The notes: generated from the letters alone by a model not told the origin. Counted from the stretch's first letter, positions 1-8,380 are shown. The stretch: DNA of 64,000 nt from Bacillota bacterium (GCA_023433945.1 JAEYTP010000042.1:1-64000); one strand, 5' to 3'. Program-made: numbers and translations.

Positions 1-66
1 GATGGTATAGTACAGGCAGTTGGCAAGCTGGACGAAAAGGCACAGAAAATGAAGGAACAAAAATAG
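1..66 (+). CDS. echC: C-terminal end of Ech hydrogenase small subunit (partial)
   Basis: An open frame enters from the left edge and stops at a TAG (64-66), giving a 21-residue, Lys/Glu-rich tail. Nothing catalytic is visible in so short a piece. The assignment rests on position: it lies 26 bases before echD, echE and echF in the usual ech order, where the gene before echD encodes the NuoB-like small subunit that carries the proximal iron-sulfur cluster. It could be another ech subunit if the operon is rearranged. Confidence 0.55.
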   Translation, partial: DGIVQAVGKLDEKAQKMKEQK

Positions 67-92
67 GCAAGCTAGAAAGGAACATTAATGCT

Positions 93-473
93 ATGATTGA
101 AAATTTAGTTGAGATTACGGTTGACCATCTGCTTGCAGAAGTTCATCAATGCAAGTTTGAGGGCTACAGGTTTGTTACTGCAACCAGCGTTGACAACGGT
201 GACGGCACTATAGATGTTCTTTATCACTTTGACAAGGATTTTGTAATGAAAAATTTTAAGATAACTGTTAATAAGGAAGATAAGGTTCCTAGCTTATCAA
301 AGGATTATTTCAGTGCAGTTCTAGTTGAAAATGAGATAAAAGAACTATTTGGAGTAAATATTGTTGACATTGCGATAGATTATGGTGGAAGGATGCTGCT
401 TACAGATGAGCAGATGAGTTCACCAATGCTTAGAAATCAGATTACTATTGAGCAAAGAGGGGGTGCAAAGTAA
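93..473 (+). CDS. echD: Ech hydrogenase subunit EchD (NuoC-like, 30 kDa family)
   Basis: A 126-residue soluble protein of the NADH dehydrogenase 30 kDa/NuoC family. In Ech-type energy-converting hydrogenases this subunit sits on the cytoplasmic arm with the small and large hydrogenase subunits, and the complex couples ferredoxin-dependent proton reduction to ion translocation. It has no cofactor motif, as is normal for NuoC-like proteins. A GAAAGGA ribosome binding site (75-81) precedes the ATG at 93. Its TAA overlaps the echE ATG as TAATG, so the two are translationally coupled. The assignment leans on length and on the strong echE identity next door. Confidence 0.85.
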   Translation: MIENLVEITVDHLLAEVHQCKFEGYRFVTATSVDNGDGTIDVLYHFDKDFVMKNFKITVNKEDKVPSLSKDYFSAVLVENEIKELFGVNIVDIAIDYGGRMLLTDEQMSSPMLRNQITIEQRGGAK

Positions 474-1552
474 TGAGTCAAACGATTATACCTTTTGGTC
501 CCCAGCATCCTGTTCTCCCAGAACCCCTTCACATTAAGCTGGTAATGCAGGATGAAAAGATAGTTGAGGCAATACCTGCTATTGGCTATGTTCATAGAGG
601 TCTAGAAAAGCTCACTGAGACAAAGGAATTTACTCAGAATGTTTTTGTAGTAGAAAGAGTATGCGGTATTTGTAGTGTAATGCATGCTATGGCATACTGC
701 CAGGGTATGGAAGAGCTTATGAATATTCAAGTTCCTGACAGAGCAAAATTCCTTCGTGTTATCTGGGGAGAACTCCACAGAATACACAGCCATCTTTTGT
801 GGTTGGGACTACTTGCAGATGCTTTCGGGTTTGAAAGCTTATTTATGCAGGTATGGAGAGATAGAGAAAAGATTATGGACATCATGGAAGAAACCGCTGG
901 AGGTAGAGTAATAATTTCTGCCAACCAGATAGGTGGAACCAGACGTGATTTAAATAAGGAACAGATGATTAAAATTAATCTTGTCCTGGATGAAATTGCA
1001 GTGGACATGAAGAATGTAGAAGCTGTGTTCTTGAATGATTATACTGTTAAGCACAGACTTTGCGGTGTAGGTGTATTGTCCAAGCAAATGGCGGAAGAGC
1101 TTTGTGTGGTTGGGCCTATGGCAAGAGCAAGTGGAATTAAGTATGACTTTAGAATGACAGGGTATTCTGCATATGGTCAACTTGAGTTTGAACCTGTTAT
1201 TCACAACGATGGAGACTGCTACGGAAGAACATACGTTAGACTTCATGAGGTTTACCAGTCTATTGACCTCATTAGACAGGCAATTGACAAGATCCCTCAA
1301 GGAGAGCACTGTGTTCCTGTAAAGGGCTTCCCACCAAAGGGTGAGGTAATCTCAAGGGTTGAGCAACCTAGGGGAGAGGTTCTGTACTACATGAGAGCAA
1401 ATGGCACAAAGAATTTGGATAGATTGAGACTTAGAACACCAACCTTTGCAAACATTCCTGCTCTATTAAAGATGCTTCCAGGAAGCCAGCTAGCTGATGT
1501 TCCTATGCTTATATTGACGATAGATCCTTGCATATCTTGCACAGAGAGATAA
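473..1552 (+). CDS. echE: Ech [NiFe] hydrogenase large subunit EchE
   Basis: Catalytic large subunit (359 aa) of a group 4 membrane-bound [NiFe] hydrogenase, homologous to NuoD of complex I. The four nickel-binding cysteines are visible as two CxxC pairs: C64 and C67 in RVCGICS, and C353 and C356 in DPCISC. The RGLEK stretch at 42-46 is also typical. The protein ends three residues after the last cysteine, so there is no C-terminal peptide of the kind removed by a maturation endopeptidase. As I recall, EchE and CooH proteins also lack this tail. It starts inside the echD stop, and a 178-base gap separates it from echF. Maturation should depend on hypA and hypB just downstream plus other hyp genes not in this window. 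Confidence 0.95.
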   Translation: MSQTIIPFGPQHPVLPEPLHIKLVMQDEKIVEAIPAIGYVHRGLEKLTETKEFTQNVFVVERVCGICSVMHAMAYCQGMEELMNIQVPDRAKFLRVIWGELHRIHSHLLWLGLLADAFGFESLFMQVWRDREKIMDIMEETAGGRVIISANQIGGTRRDLNKEQMIKINLVLDEIAVDMKNVEAVFLNDYTVKHRLCGVGVLSKQMAEELCVVGPMARASGIKYDFRMTGYSAYGQLEFEPVIHNDGDCYGRTYVRLHEVYQSIDLIRQAIDKIPQGEHCVPVKGFPPKGEVISRVEQPRGEVLYYMRANGTKNLDRLRLRTPTFANIPALLKMLPGSQLADVPMLILTIDPCISCTER

Positions 1553-1730
1553 TCCTCTCGGCTGCTTTAGGTAAGATTGTGTGAAGATAGATTGAGACAT
1601 AAATAGCTGACAGGTTTGGCTGTAGAACAGTTGATTAAGGTAATTTTAGTTGTTTTACAGATTAAACAAGCTAACACAGGCACAGTACAGCATATCTGTA
1701 TTTGCCGTATATATGAAAGGATGATAGATT

Positions 1731-2102
1731 ATGTTTGATATGGTGGGTAATGTATTCAAGAACCTTTTCTCGAAGCCTGCTACCAGATTATATCCTTTTG
1801 ATAAAAGAGAACCATTTAAGGATGCAAGAGGACATATTTCAGGAATTGAAATAGAGAAGTGCATATTCTGTGGAATATGTCAGAGAAAGTGTCCTTCAGA
1901 TGCAATAGTGGTTAATAAGGCTGAAAAGTCATGGGAAATTGACCAATTCAAATGTGTAATCTGTGGTGCATGCACAGAGGTATGCCCTAAAAAGTGCATT
2001 TTATCAGAGGCAGGACATAAGTCCTCAGAATACACCAAGGAATCCTTAAAGGTAGTTCAGCCCGTAAAGGAACCAGAGGATGCTGGGAAGGTAACAGCTT
2101 AA
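1731..2102 (+). CDS. echF: Ech hydrogenase 2[4Fe-4S] ferredoxin-like subunit EchF
   Basis: A 123-residue polyferredoxin subunit that passes electrons from ferredoxin to the hydrogenase core. Two complete [4Fe-4S] motifs are seen: C44-x2-C47-x2-C50-x3-C54-P and C75-x2-C78-x2-C81-x3-C85-P. It resembles NuoI with a short N-terminal arm and a charged C-terminal tail. The start is fixed by AAAGGA at 1716-1721, nine bases before ATG 1731. Unlike echD/echE it is not coupled to its upstream neighbour; the 178-base spacer shows no clear promoter or terminator. A strong hairpin follows the gene. Confidence 0.93.
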   Translation: MFDMVGNVFKNLFSKPATRLYPFDKREPFKDARGHISGIEIEKCIFCGICQRKCPSDAIVVNKAEKSWEIDQFKCVICGACTEVCPKKCILSEAGHKSSEYTKESLKVVQPVKEPEDAGKVTA

Positions 2103-2148
2103 GGGCTCCGGCTGCGAAAGAAGTATTCGCTAAGGATGAATGTATATA

Positions 2149-2182
2149 AAACAGCTGCAAAGTTTGATCTTTGCAGCTGTTT
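2149..2182 (+). terminator. Hairpin after echF
   Basis: A perfect 14-bp stem (AAACAGCTGCAAAG and its complement) with a 6-base loop closes the ech operon 47 bases after the echF stop. The T-run after it is short, so it may be a partial terminator that lets some transcription reach hypA. Confidence 0.75.
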
Positions 2183-2237
2183 GTATAACTAATAAGTCAG
2201 TTCTCGAATACAGTTTTTGAAGGGATGAGGAAATAAA

Positions 2238-2579
2238 ATGCATGAATATGCTGTAACACAGTCAATGCTGAAATTGGCTCTGGATGAAGCGAAAAGAGTT
2301 AATGCATCAAAGATACTGGAAATCAGGTTGGTAATAGGCGACCTATCAACCATTGTTGATGACTCAGTTCAAATGTATTTTGATATTATGAGTGAGGGTA
2401 CTCTTGCCGAAGGCGCAAAGCTTATTTTCAAGAGAGTTGCTGCAGAATTTATCTGCAGGGAGTGTGGCACTGTATTTGTCAAGCCTGCACATGGGTTTGA
2501 CTGCCCTAAATGTGGAAAACTTGGATCTCCTACCGGAGTAGGCAAGGAGTTTTATATAGAAAGTATAGAAATTGATTGA
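2238..2579 (+). CDS. hypA: Hydrogenase nickel incorporation protein HypA
   Basis: Nickel metallochaperone of 113 aa that works with HypB to load nickel into the [NiFe] hydrogenase large subunit. The protein opens MHE, giving the family's N-terminal nickel ligands H2 and E3. The zinc site is complete, with C73/C76 and C89/C92 in two CxxC knuckles. The length matches the family. It lies between the ech operon and hypB (25-base gap), so its client is very probably EchE. The other hyp genes (C, D, E, F) are not in this window. Confidence 0.95.
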   Translation: MHEYAVTQSMLKLALDEAKRVNASKILEIRLVIGDLSTIVDDSVQMYFDIMSEGTLAEGAKLIFKRVAAEFICRECGTVFVKPAHGFDCPKCGKLGSPTGVGKEFYIESIEID

Positions 2580-2604
2580 TGTATAGAAATGAGGGAGAAA
2601 AAGT

Positions 2605-3252
2605 ATGGAAGTAAAAATGATGAAAAATATTCTGCATGCAAATGATAGTTTGGCAGCTGATAATAGGAGCTACTTTGAGGATAATAGCATTACGGCTATA
2701 AATATTATGGCGTCTCCCGGTTCAGGTAAAACCAGCATGATACTTGGCCTTTTCAAGGAGCTAGAGGGAAAGGCACCGGTAGCCGTAATTGAGGGTGATA
2801 TAGCATCGTCCATAGATGCGGAAAAGATAGACAGGCTTGGTAAGCCAGTTATTCAGATAAATACAGGTGGGGGTTGCCATCTAGATGCAAACATGATAAA
2901 GACTGCAGTGGAAAGCTTGAACTTGGAGAAGGGTACACTTCTATTTATAGAAAACGTAGGGAACCTGGTATGCCCTTCATCCTTTGACCTTGGAGAGGGT
3001 ATTAAGCTAGTAATTGCAAGTGTTCCAGAGGGGCATGACAAGCCCTATAAATACACCTCCATGTTTGAGGCCGCTGACATTGTGGTATTAAATAAGACAG
3101 ATTTACTACCATATATAGATTTTGATAAGGACAGCTTTTATAAAGGTGTAAAAGCCTTAAACAGCAAGGCAGAAATAGTTGAAATCTGTTGTAAATCAGG
3201 AGAAGGCTTAGAGAAGTTGGCTCAGGTTTTATTGAGTTGGAAAAATAAATAG
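2605..3252 (+). CDS. hypB: Hydrogenase maturation GTPase HypB
   Basis: GTPase (215 aa) that drives nickel transfer from HypA to the hydrogenase precursor. The P-loop is SPGSGKT at 37-43. The metal-binding interface is GGGCHL, with C91 and H92, followed by C123 in ENVGNLVCPSSFD; NKTD at 163-166 gives guanine specificity. The N terminus is short, with neither the histidine-rich nickel-storage stretch nor the CxxCGC motif of some HypB proteins, so it is a minimal form. GAGGGAG at 2591-2597 sits seven bases before the ATG. A bidirectional terminator separates it from map. Confidence 0.95.
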   Translation: MEVKMMKNILHANDSLAADNRSYFEDNSITAINIMASPGSGKTSMILGLFKELEGKAPVAVIEGDIASSIDAEKIDRLGKPVIQINTGGGCHLDANMIKTAVESLNLEKGTLLFIENVGNLVCPSSFDLGEGIKLVIASVPEGHDKPYKYTSMFEAADIVVLNKTDLLPYIDFDKDSFYKGVKALNSKAEIVEICCKSGEGLEKLAQVLLSWKNK

Positions 3253-3265
3253 TGGATATAAAAAG

Positions 3266-3309
3266 ATAGGTGCACATATTTTATTAATGACTAGAATATG
3301 TGCACCTAT
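3266..3309. terminator. Bidirectional terminator between hypB and map
   Basis: A 15-bp inverted repeat (ATAGGTGCACATATT and its complement) with a 14-base loop lies between convergent genes. TTGGTTTT follows on the + side and an A-rich stretch precedes it, giving a U-rich tail on the minus strand too, so it can serve both hypB and map. Confidence 0.8.
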
Positions 3310-3351
3310 TTGGTTTTGTACTATAATGTAGCTTTAGTTACCTATCAATAG

Positions 3352-4161
3352 TTAGTGAGCCAATATTTCATAGCCGTCAGAGGTTACTAGCAACGTATAC
3401 TCCCATTGTGCAGAAAGTGAACCATCTTTTGTGAGTACCGTCCATTTATCCTTTGCAAGCTTAACTGCATAGCGTCCTTCATTAATCATGGGTTCTATAG
3501 TAAATACCATGTTAGGAAGCATTAGTATACCCTTATCATATTTCTCAAAGTGGTCAATATGCAAATCTTCATGGAATTCCAGCCCTACACCATGACCACC
3601 TAAATCACGTACTACAGTATATCCTCTATCATTGGCATAAGCTTCAATCTTTCTGCCAATCATGTTTATGGAGTTTAAGGGTCGTACCTCTTTTGTACCT
3701 ATATCAAGGCATTCCTTTGTAACCTGTACTAAATTTCTAGCTTTATCTGACACCTCTCCTATCATAAACATTCTGCTAGCATCAGAAAAGTAACCATCTA
3801 AAATAGTGGATACATCAACATTAACGATATCTCCGCTTTTTAGAACGGTGCTGTCAGGAATGCCGTGACAAACCACATTGTTTATTGAGGTACAAACACT
3901 TTTCGGGAAGCCCATATAATTTAATGGTGCAGGTATTGCACCTTGTTTGATGGTATAATTATATACAATGTCATCTATTTGTTGAGTGGTCATCCCCACA
4001 CATATCTTCTGTGCTACAAGGTCAAGTACCTGAGTGGTAATTACTCCGCTACGGCGAATTCCTTCAATCTGCTCCTTTGTCTTTATAAGTGAGGCTGAGG
4101 GAACTACATATCCTTGAGATGCAAGCGTCTCAAGCTTCTTCAGAAAATCTAGCTTGTCCAT
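3352..4161 (-). CDS. map: Methionine aminopeptidase type I
   Basis: Removes the N-terminal methionine from new proteins in the cytoplasm. This 269-residue protein has the M24 pita-bread fold residues in order: H99 (VVCHGIP), D116, D127, H190 (GGHGVG), H197, E223 (TIEPM) and E254. The N terminus is about 20 residues longer than the minimal bacterial enzyme. The last motif reads AQWEYT, where most type I enzymes have a histidine after the glutamate. Its start is 19 bases after the upstream PP2C gene, so the two are probably co-transcribed. An AAAGGAAG ribosome site lies before the ATG on the minus strand. Confidence 0.9.
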   Translation of the reverse strand: MDKLDFLKKLETLASQGYVVPSASLIKTKEQIEGIRRSGVITTQVLDLVAQKICVGMTTQQIDDIVYNYTIKQGAIPAPLNYMGFPKSVCTSINNVVCHGIPDSTVLKSGDIVNVDVSTILDGYFSDASRMFMIGEVSDKARNLVQVTKECLDIGTKEVRPLNSINMIGRKIEAYANDRGYTVVRDLGGHGVGLEFHEDLHIDHFEKYDKGILMLPNMVFTIEPMINEGRYAVKLAKDKWTVLTKDGSLSAQWEYTLLVTSDGYEILAH

Positions 4162-4180
4162 TTTTTGACATTCACTTCCT

Positions 4181-5299
4181 TTATTTTATCTCTACAATAG
4201 AAACGGTAATATCATCTAAAATATCCTTTGAGGAAGTTCCAGCAAAATCAGTTGCCTTATCTATAAGACTTGATAGTATCTTTGCCGGATTATCATTGGA
4301 CTCTTGGATATGAGATATTAGTCTATCTTCGCCAAATTGTTCATTTTTACTGTTCTTTATTTCAATTATTCCATCCGTATAGAAAAATAAACGGTCACCT
4401 GGAGAAAAATTAATTATTCTCTCATTATAAACGGGGCTTTCTACCCAAGTACTTATAGGAATACCTGCAAGCCTAAGAAGGTGATATTCATCACCACTAA
4501 AAACAATTGGAACAACATTGAGTCCAGCATTGGAATAAGTAAAGCTATAATTTTCAAGATTTAATATTCCATAAAAAACAGCTATATATAAATCATCATC
4601 AAAACCACTTTTAGAGAAATCAATATATAGGGATTCTAAAACCTTTGCAGGAGAGAGTTCTGATTTATCAAGTGCTGCCCTCAAAAACATGGTTAGCATG
4701 GATGCAGCAACACCATGACCAGAAACATCCGCTATATAAATACCAACGTGCTTGTCATCTATCTTGAAAATATCAAGGAAATCTCCGCCAAGTGTTTCAC
4801 AAGGCTTATATATATAACTAAAGTCAAGTTTATCAGTTAGAGAGTTATTTTTAGGTAAAAGATTACACTGCAGTCTCCTAGCTATCATTAAATCTTCCTT
4901 GAGCTTCTTATTCTGAGCCTCTAACATTTTACTTATTGAACGTATTTCAGTAATATCATGAAAAACCTCAACAAAGGCCTCAATTTCGCCGGCAGAGTTT
5001 CTAAGAGGAGAGCTGGAAATAGAGTAATATCGGCCATTGACAATTTCCTCTTTTAAAGAGGTCATTTGGTCATGCTTATGCCATGTAATACAGTTTGGAC
5101 AAGGGCCTTCTCTACCTAATACCTCATAGCACTTCTTTCCTACAGAGCTGGCTCCTATTGCTTGGCGCATAGATTTGTTAATGAACAACAGAGTACCCTC
5201 GGTATTAATTACGCGTACCCAGTCATTCATTCCATCTATTATGTCCTCAATAAAACTGCAGCCTGAAGGGCCAATTGAACTTCTAAGTCCATCATACAT
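4181..5299 (-). CDS. PAS domain / SpoIIE-type PP2C serine phosphatase
   Basis: A 372-residue soluble regulator. Residues about 15-125 form a PAS sensor domain, 125-150 a short coiled helix, and 150-372 a SpoIIE/RsbU-like PP2C phosphatase. Metal-binding acidic residues of the phosphatase are visible: GGD (D173), ADVSGHG (D191), FYTDG (D309) and DD at 362-363. Such phosphatases usually dephosphorylate an anti-sigma-factor antagonist. No anti-sigma partner is encoded nearby, so the target is unknown. The PAS domain holds three cysteines (C57, C67, C70, the last two as CPNC) that could bind metal or sense redox state. GAAAGGGAG precedes the ATG on the minus strand. Confidence 0.85.
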   Translation of the reverse strand: MYDGLRSSIGPSGCSFIEDIIDGMNDWVRVINTEGTLLFINKSMRQAIGASSVGKKCYEVLGREGPCPNCITWHKHDQMTSLKEEIVNGRYYSISSSPLRNSAGEIEAFVEVFHDITEIRSISKMLEAQNKKLKEDLMIARRLQCNLLPKNNSLTDKLDFSYIYKPCETLGGDFLDIFKIDDKHVGIYIADVSGHGVAASMLTMFLRAALDKSELSPAKVLESLYIDFSKSGFDDDLYIAVFYGILNLENYSFTYSNAGLNVVPIVFSGDEYHLLRLAGIPISTWVESPVYNERIINFSPGDRLFFYTDGIIEIKNSKNEQFGEDRLISHIQESNDNPAKILSSLIDKATDFAGTSSKDILDDITVSIVEIK

Positions 5300-5515
5300 C
5301 TAAATAGTATACTCCCTTTCAACTCTCATATTAATACCATTGTAACATATATTAGTTCAAAATCTGCAGTTATATTTTTAATGTTCAAAATTTTTTCACC
5401 TACTTAAAAAATATATATTATACATAGGTGTAGTAAATAATGTTACCCTATTGTTGTCAATACTTCTATATATCGATGTAAAAATCAACTTAAAAGTATT
5501 AGGAGTGTGACAATT

Positions 5516-6118
5516 GTGGATTTGGAAAAAGAGGAATTTGTAAACTATTATATAGATTCAAATGAGAAAAATGCCTTTATTAAGTTTTCAGATAGTCTAT
5601 ATAGGACTATGAAAAAGTATATTACGAAGGAACATAGGGAGATTGTATTTGTCTGTATTGGTACTGATAGATCAACAGGAGACAGCCTAGGACCACTAAT
5701 AGGGTACAAGATAAGGGACATGAGGTATAATAATATATTTGTTATGGGGGATTTAGATTACCCTGTACATGCTAAAAATCTAGCTGAGGTGTCTCATAAA
5801 GTAAAAGAAACCTTTACAAAGCCATTTTTAATTGCAGTTGATGCCTGCCTTGGAAAAATGGACCATGTAGGGTACATTACAATAGGGAAGGGAGCTCTAA
5901 AACCAGGTTCTGGAGTGAATAAGGATTTAGAGCCGATAGGGGATATACACATAACCGGTATAGTAAATTTTGGTGGGTTTATGGACTTTATGATATTACA
6001 AAATACAAGACTTAGCGTAGTGATGAGATTAGCGGACATTATGGCAAATGGAATAAAATATGCTGCATGGAAGATTACAATGGAAATGAAGGGTGATTGT
6101 AAAACCACTGTAAATTAA
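5516..6118 (+). CDS. yyaC: YyaC-like spore protein (DUF1256, GPR-related fold)
   Basis: A 200-residue protein of the DUF1256/YyaC family of spore-formers, thought to be related to the germination protease and hydrogenase maturation protease fold. The signature CIGTDRSTGDSLGPLIG is near residues 49-65, and DACLG, GALKPGSG and VNFGGFMD follow. I chose GTG 5516 over GTG 5507 because AGGAG (5501-5505) is ten bases from the first and one base from the second. Its role is not firmly known; sporulation expression is expected from the family. It diverges from the PP2C gene across a 216-base AT-rich region. Confidence 0.88.
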   Translation: MDLEKEEFVNYYIDSNEKNAFIKFSDSLYRTMKKYITKEHREIVFVCIGTDRSTGDSLGPLIGYKIRDMRYNNIFVMGDLDYPVHAKNLAEVSHKVKETFTKPFLIAVDACLGKMDHVGYITIGKGALKPGSGVNKDLEPIGDIHITGIVNFGGFMDFMILQNTRLSVVMRLADIMANGIKYAAWKITMEMKGDCKTTVN

Positions 6119-6143
6119 ATCTGATTTTTTATTGTAATATGTT

Positions 6144-6172
6144 CAGACATTTTAAATAAAAATCGTTATAAT
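6144..6172 (+). promoter_or_regulatory. Candidate sigma-A promoter for the LiaI-like gene
   Basis: TATAAT at 6167-6172 is preceded after 17 bases by CAGACA (6144-6149), which keeps the GACA half of the -35 box. The start of transcription would lie about 65 bases before the ATG at 6243. Confidence 0.5.
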
Positions 6173-6242
6173 AGAATGTAATAAAAACAAGCAAAGGAAA
6201 CTTTAGCGTAATAGATATAATACTTTTATTAGGAGGGTTTTT

Positions 6243-6749
6243 ATGAGAAATAGAAGTACGGTGATTATTGGTAGTATTTTAATGATATTGGGTGTTCTGT
6301 TCCTTTTAGATAATCTCGGTATATTCTCAATTAATTTCGGTTTTTCTGATATTGGTTGGGTATTTGCAAACTTCTGGCCATTATTTTTAATTATTCCTGG
6401 GGTGGTGTTCCATTTTGCGTTTTTCTCATCTAGAGCAGGGGATGCCGGTCTACTGGTACCGGGGGGAATTCTTCTTGTAATAGGCTTGACATGCCAGGTA
6501 TCAATGCTAACTGGATGGTGGAGCTACCTTTGGCCAGGTTACATTTTAGCTGTAGCTTTTGGACTTTTTGAACTTTATGTTTTTGGAAACAGGGATAAGG
6601 GGCTTTTAATTCCAGTCTTTATACTTGGAGGCTTATCTCTTATTTTCTTCTCAATGTCTCTTGGAAGCATTTATTGGCTCAGGACGTTTTTAGTACCTGC
6701 AATACTAATAATAGGTGGTGCACTCATTATATTTAAAAACAGACGATAA
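6243..6749 (+). CDS. LiaI/LiaF-like integral membrane protein (DUF5668-type)
   Basis: A 168-residue protein made almost entirely of about six hydrophobic helices separated by short Gly/Pro turns, with the WPLFLIIPG and LWPGYIL motifs seen in the LiaI-LiaF transmembrane region family. In Bacilli these proteins are tied to cell-envelope stress sensing. Here the soluble LiaF C-terminal domain is absent and no liaRS genes are adjacent, so the regulatory role cannot be carried over. The ribosome site is AGGAGGG just before the ATG. It may share a transcript with the charged protein that follows 80 bases later. Confidence 0.7.
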   Translation: MRNRSTVIIGSILMILGVLFLLDNLGIFSINFGFSDIGWVFANFWPLFLIIPGVVFHFAFFSSRAGDAGLLVPGGILLVIGLTCQVSMLTGWWSYLWPGYILAVAFGLFELYVFGNRDKGLLIPVFILGGLSLIFFSMSLGSIYWLRTFLVPAILIIGGALIIFKNRR

Positions 6750-6829
6750 TAATCATTCCCTATTTATGCCTGCTCTCATATACTATACTAGTGATTAATA
6801 GCTAATATCAGTAATATAGGAGTAAAAGC

Positions 6830-7243
6830 ATGAAAGAAAATGATAATGTGAAAGATAAGCTTGAACAGCTAAGAGGCTTTGTACATCAAGGAATTAATAC
6901 AATGGCGGCAGAGAATTCGGAAGAAAGATCCCATACTCCAGAGAAAAATGATAAGCATGGCCATCATAGCATGGCAAAAAAAGGTAGTCATAAAAAGCAG
7001 CATAATGACAAAAATGTAAATAAGAATTTCACTAACAAGAATGATAATATCAAATGTGATGATGTCAAGAATGATAATATCAAGAATGACGATTTAAAGA
7101 ATGAAAGCAAGCACGAACATCATGGAAAAAAGCATCATGGTAAAAAGAAGAGCCATACTAGTAGTGAAAAGCTGGAGAAATTTAAATCTACAAAACACCA
7201 AAAATCTATGAAAAAACATAAAAATAGGTGTTATAATAGATAG
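6830..7243 (+). CDS. Low-complexity His/Lys/Asn-rich protein, function unknown
   Basis: I do not recognise a family. The 137-residue product is very basic and hydrophilic with no hydrophobic segment. The first 25 residues look like an ordinary amphipathic helix; the rest is low complexity. A repeat of the type KNDNIK-x-DD runs over about 75-95, and HHGKK occurs twice near 100-108. Fifteen or so histidines suggest metal binding or buffering, but this is inference from composition only. TAGGAG at 6817-6822 places the ATG at 6830 with seven-base spacing, which supports real translation. It could have grown by repeat expansion. Confidence 0.6.
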   Translation: MKENDNVKDKLEQLRGFVHQGINTMAAENSEERSHTPEKNDKHGHHSMAKKGSHKKQHNDKNVNKNFTNKNDNIKCDDVKNDNIKNDDLKNESKHEHHGKKHHGKKKSHTSSEKLEKFKSTKHQKSMKKHKNRCYNR

Positions 7244-7324
7244 AAAGTGGGAATATATATTTCGTAAAGAACGGAAGTAAGCAAGACAAGAAAATACAAC
7301 TGATTAGAAGAGGAGAGGAAAGCT

Positions 7325-7483
7325 ATGGACAAATATGTTTGTACTGCATGCGGTTATGTGTATGATCCTGAAGTAGGAGATGAGGACAGTGGCATTGCTC
7401 CAGGCACCGCTTTCGAAGATATTCCTGAGGATTGGGTATGTCCTCTTTGCGGCGTTGACAAAAGCATGTTTGAAAAAGCATAA
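7325..7483 (+). CDS. Rubredoxin
   Basis: A complete 52-residue rubredoxin, a one-iron electron carrier used by anaerobes to feed oxygen and peroxide reductases. The two iron-binding knuckles are C6-x2-C9-G-Y and C39-P-x-C42-G, with the conserved Tyr/Asp/Pro segment YDPEVGD and the acidic DSGIAPGT loop between them. An AGAGGAGAGG ribosome site lies before the ATG at 7325. A textbook terminator follows two bases after the stop, so it ends its transcript. No redox partner gene is adjacent. Confidence 0.95.
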   Translation: MDKYVCTACGYVYDPEVGDEDSGIAPGTAFEDIPEDWVCPLCGVDKSMFEKA

Positions 7484-7484
7484 G

Positions 7485-7519
7485 AAAAACGGGTTCCCAG
7501 TGAGGGAACCCGTTTTTTA
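7485..7519 (+). terminator. Rho-independent terminator after rubredoxin
   Basis: A perfect 14-bp stem (AAAAACGGGTTCCC) with a 5-base loop is followed directly by TTTTTTATT. Confidence 0.92.
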
Positions 7520-7620
7520 TTACAGATGATATTCTAATGAGTGGCTTACAATGGCTGATTAATGATATATATTGCCAAATGTAAGCCAATTTTATATTGA
7601 GCTTGGGATGGAGGGATTTT

Positions 7621-8346
7621 GTGGGTACAAGAAAACCGGTCATTGGTATTACATGTGGATACGACAATCAGACTACGATGAGCTTTGTAAAGGAAGGCTA
7701 TTATGAGGCTGTTACAAAGGCTGGCGGATTGGCTATATTACTTCCTGTAACGGATGACGAGAGCGTTATTTCAGGGTATTACTCTATGTGTGATGGAATT
7801 ATACTATCGGGTGGGCCTGATGTTGATGCATGTTATTTTAGTGAGGAAAACATGCCTTTTGCAGGAGAAATATCACCCATCAGAGATTCAATGGAAATAA
7901 AGCTAGCGAGACTGTGTCTCGATATGGATAAGCCAATAATGGGTATTTGCAGAGGCTGCCAAGTGCTGAACATAGCAGCAGGAGGATCGATATTCCAGGA
8001 TATTTACCAACAATACCAACAAAGTGAGAGCATAAAGGCCCCTCTAAAACATATGCAGCAAGCGCCTAAATGGTATCCCACTCATAGTATCAGAATAAAA
8101 AAAGAGTCAATGTTACACGATATATTTAAGCAAGATGAAATAAGGGTAAACTCATTTCACCATCAAGCAATTAGTACAGTAGCTGAACGATTCACTATAG
8201 CAGCAGCTGCAAAGGATGGTGTAATTGAGGCTATTACAAACGAACGTAAGACATTTACAGTAGGAATACAATGGCATCCTGAACTAATGTTTTCAAAATG
8301 TGACAGCCAGCTTGCGATATTTGAAAGAATGGTTTCTGTGTGTTAA
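7621..8346 (+). CDS. Gamma-glutamyl-gamma-aminobutyrate hydrolase-like (peptidase C26)
   Basis: A 241-residue class I glutamine-amidotransferase-fold hydrolase of the PuuD/peptidase C26 type, which cleaves gamma-glutamyl amides. The nucleophile elbow GICRGCQ gives Cys110, and QWHPE near the end gives His219 and Glu221 of the triad. I start at GTG 7621 because GGAGGG at 7610-7615 lies five bases before it; the longer TTG frame from 7597 would place that site inside the coding region. No putrescine genes are nearby, so the actual gamma-glutamyl substrate is open. Confidence 0.85.
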   Translation: MGTRKPVIGITCGYDNQTTMSFVKEGYYEAVTKAGGLAILLPVTDDESVISGYYSMCDGIILSGGPDVDACYFSEENMPFAGEISPIRDSMEIKLARLCLDMDKPIMGICRGCQVLNIAAGGSIFQDIYQQYQQSESIKAPLKHMQQAPKWYPTHSIRIKKESMLHDIFKQDEIRVNSFHHQAISTVAERFTIAAAAKDGVIEAITNERKTFTVGIQWHPELMFSKCDSQLAIFERMVSVC

Positions 8347-8380
8347 AATGTTTAAGAATACTATTAGACAAGGAGGAAGT

